Assembly (NCBI GenBank): GCA_017438085.1
Contig: JAFRWH010000142.1
Span: 1-7,233 of the forward strand
Direction of reading: 5' to 3'
DNA: 7,233 bases
From: Bacillota bacterium
GTDB taxonomy: Bacteria > Bacillota_A > Clostridia > Peptostreptococcales > Anaerovoracaceae
How positions within the stretch are numbered: the stretch's first letter is position 1; each line of letters begins with the position of its first letter. A program made the translations under genes and the position numbers. The notes below the pieces were generated by a model that did no database searches, had not been told where the DNA came from, and was given only the letters and a program-made list of their open reading frames with translations. This document shows positions 5,865 to 7,233 of the stretch, piece by piece.

Positions 5865-7233
5865 TTAATCCACAAGTTTTTTGAGTTCTTCCAGCTCCCT
5901 TATGGCGCCGGAAGGAGTTATGTTCATCAGATCTATTCCGGCTATCTTCTTTGCCAGTTCTGAATCCTTTACTATCTGTTTTTTCTGCTTCTCATCAGGC
6001 TCTGCAGGCGCAGTTGCAAACATTGAAAGCTGTTGTCCGTAGCTGTCTGCTGCCTCGTGAAGCTTCAGCGCCGGCTGATCGCCCGATTCAAGCATCTGAA
6101 GCCGGTCTTCGGCGGTCTGAAGCACCTCGTTAGGCACTCCTGCCAGCTTTGCCACATGGATGCCGTAGCTTCTTGAAGCGCTGCCTTCAACTATTTTATG
6201 AAGGAACACGATGCTGCCCTTGCTCTCGGAGACATCCACATTAAGGTTCTTTACGCCATGCACGCTCTCTGAAAGCACCGTGAGCTCATGGTAATGAGTC
6301 GCAAAAAGAGTGCGAACCTGTTTTCCCGGTCTTGTCAGGTAATCTACAACTGCCCAGGCTATGGAAAGCCCGTCCCAGGTGGAGGTGCCCCGCCCTATTT
6401 CATCGAGAATGACAAGGCTTTTTGGACCTGCGGTGTTAAGAATATAAGCAAGTTCGGACATCTCCACGAAGAAAGTGGACTGGCCCATTGCTATGTTGTC
6501 CGATGCCCCGATACGGGTATATATGCGGTCGCAGATGCCTATCTCTGCTTCTTCCGCAGGCACGAAGCAGCCTGCCTGAGCCATCAGTACTATCAGAGCC
6601 AACTGCCTCATATATGTGGATTTACCGGACATGTTAGGACCGGTTATAAGAAGCATGGAGCACTCGTCGCGGTCGATATATAGGTCGTTGGAAACGAAAA
6701 TGCCGTCTCTAATGGTGTTTTCGATGACCGGATGGCGTCCTTTTTTTATAACGATCTTATCGCCCCCGTTGACCGCAGGCTTTACATAACCAAGCTTTAC
6801 AGAGCTTTCTGCAAAACTGCAGAGCACATCAAGCGCTGCAATGGCATGCGAGCTCGCCTGTATCTCCGATGAAAGCTCCATGGACTTCAGCCTGAGCGCC
6901 GTAAACAGCCGGTATTCCAGGTCGTTAGTCCTGCTCTGGGCGTTTATAACAATATTCTCTTTTTCCTTCATCTCCGGGGTTACGAAGCGCTCTCCGTTCA
7001 CCAGAGTCTGCTTTCTGATATAATCCTCCGGTACCTGATCCTTAAAGGAATTCGAGACCTCGATATAATAGCCGAAGACCTTGTTGTAGCCCAGTCGGAG
7101 GGTCTTTATGCCTGTGCGCTCCTTTTCCTTGGCTTCAAGGCCTGCGATCCATTCCTGAGCATCCTTTGCGGAAAATTTGATTTCGTCCAGCTCCGCGCTG
7201 TATCCGGGCTTGATTATGCCACCTTCTCTTATG
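5865..7233 (-). CDS. mutS: DNA mismatch repair protein MutS (C-terminal half, 5' end outside window)
   Basis: MutS binds mismatches and small loops as a dimer and uses ATP to switch to a sliding clamp that recruits MutL. The frame is open from base 7232 to the TAA at 5867, giving 455 residues of a protein that is usually about 850 to 900 long. Fragment residues 1 to 60 are core/lever sequence (REGGIIKPGYSAELDE, then NKVFGYYIEVS). YIRKQTLVNGERFVTPE (about 71 to 87) is the end of the clamp region. The ABC-type ATPase shows Walker A GPNMSGKST (198 to 206), GQSTFFVEMSEL (about 250 to 261), Walker B/D-loop DEIGRGTST (277 to 285) and the ATHYHEL switch (311 to 317). The last 25 residues form the helix-turn-helix dimer contact (NITPSGAIRELEELKKL). 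The mismatch-binding Phe-x-Glu domain is outside the window. A GTG at base 7001 is internal, not a start. Confidence 0.97.
   Translation of the reverse strand, partial: IREGGIIKPGYSAELDEIKFSAKDAQEWIAGLEAKEKERTGIKTLRLGYNKVFGYYIEVSNSFKDQVPEDYIRKQTLVNGERFVTPEMKEKENIVINAQSRTNDLEYRLFTALRLKSMELSSEIQASSHAIAALDVLCSFAESSVKLGYVKPAVNGGDKIVIKKGRHPVIENTIRDGIFVSNDLYIDRDECSMLLITGPNMSGKSTYMRQLALIVLMAQAGCFVPAEEAEIGICDRIYTRIGASDNIAMGQSTFFVEMSELAYILNTAGPKSLVILDEIGRGTSTWDGLSIAWAVVDYLTRPGKQVRTLFATHYHELTVLSESVHGVKNLNVDVSESKGSIVFLHKIVEGSASRSYGIHVAKLAGVPNEVLQTAEDRLQMLESGDQPALKLHEAADSYGQQLSMFATAPAEPDEKQKKQIVKDSELAKKIAGIDLMNITPSGAIRELEELKKLVD

Overview
The window is a compact stretch of bacterial housekeeping DNA, and every gene I can support lies on the minus strand. 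In transcription order (right to left) these are mutS (C-terminal half only), mutL, a histidine-phosphatase-family gene, miaA, a tyrosine site-specific recombinase, a MATE-family transporter that stops early, and the first 13 codons of what looks like an oligopeptide/dipeptide ABC-transporter ATPase. The MutL carries the metal-dependent endonuclease motif, so the host uses mismatch repair without MutH. Together with the mutS-mutL-miaA order, the roughly balanced base composition and the TTG start with a strong GGAG site, this points to a Firmicute of the Clostridia, perhaps Lachnospiraceae. That placement is inference from gene style, not from a search.

Bases 7233 to 1231 look like one tightly packed operon. 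mutS and mutL are 3 bases apart, mutL and the phosphatase gene 6 bases apart, and the phosphatase gene and miaA 4 bases apart. miaA overlaps the recombinase gene by 11 bases (17 if the first ATG is used). No terminator-like hairpin or promoter-sized gap lies within it. MutS recognises mismatches and recruits MutL, which nicks DNA. MiaA isopentenylates A37 of tRNAs that read UNN codons. The phosphatase and the recombinase have no obvious role in either pathway and are probably there because of shared expression.

Bases 1230 to 1165 are the only real intergenic gap. It is AT-rich and may hold a weak promoter for the MATE gene, which starts at TTG. That gene loses its last two predicted membrane helices at base 46. 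Five bases after its stop, a new reading frame opens that resembles the N-terminus of OppD/DppD and runs off the window. This junction is the most unusual thing here: either a real rearrangement that truncated the transporter, or an assembly join. I see no CRISPR array, RNA gene, insertion sequence or clear novel system.
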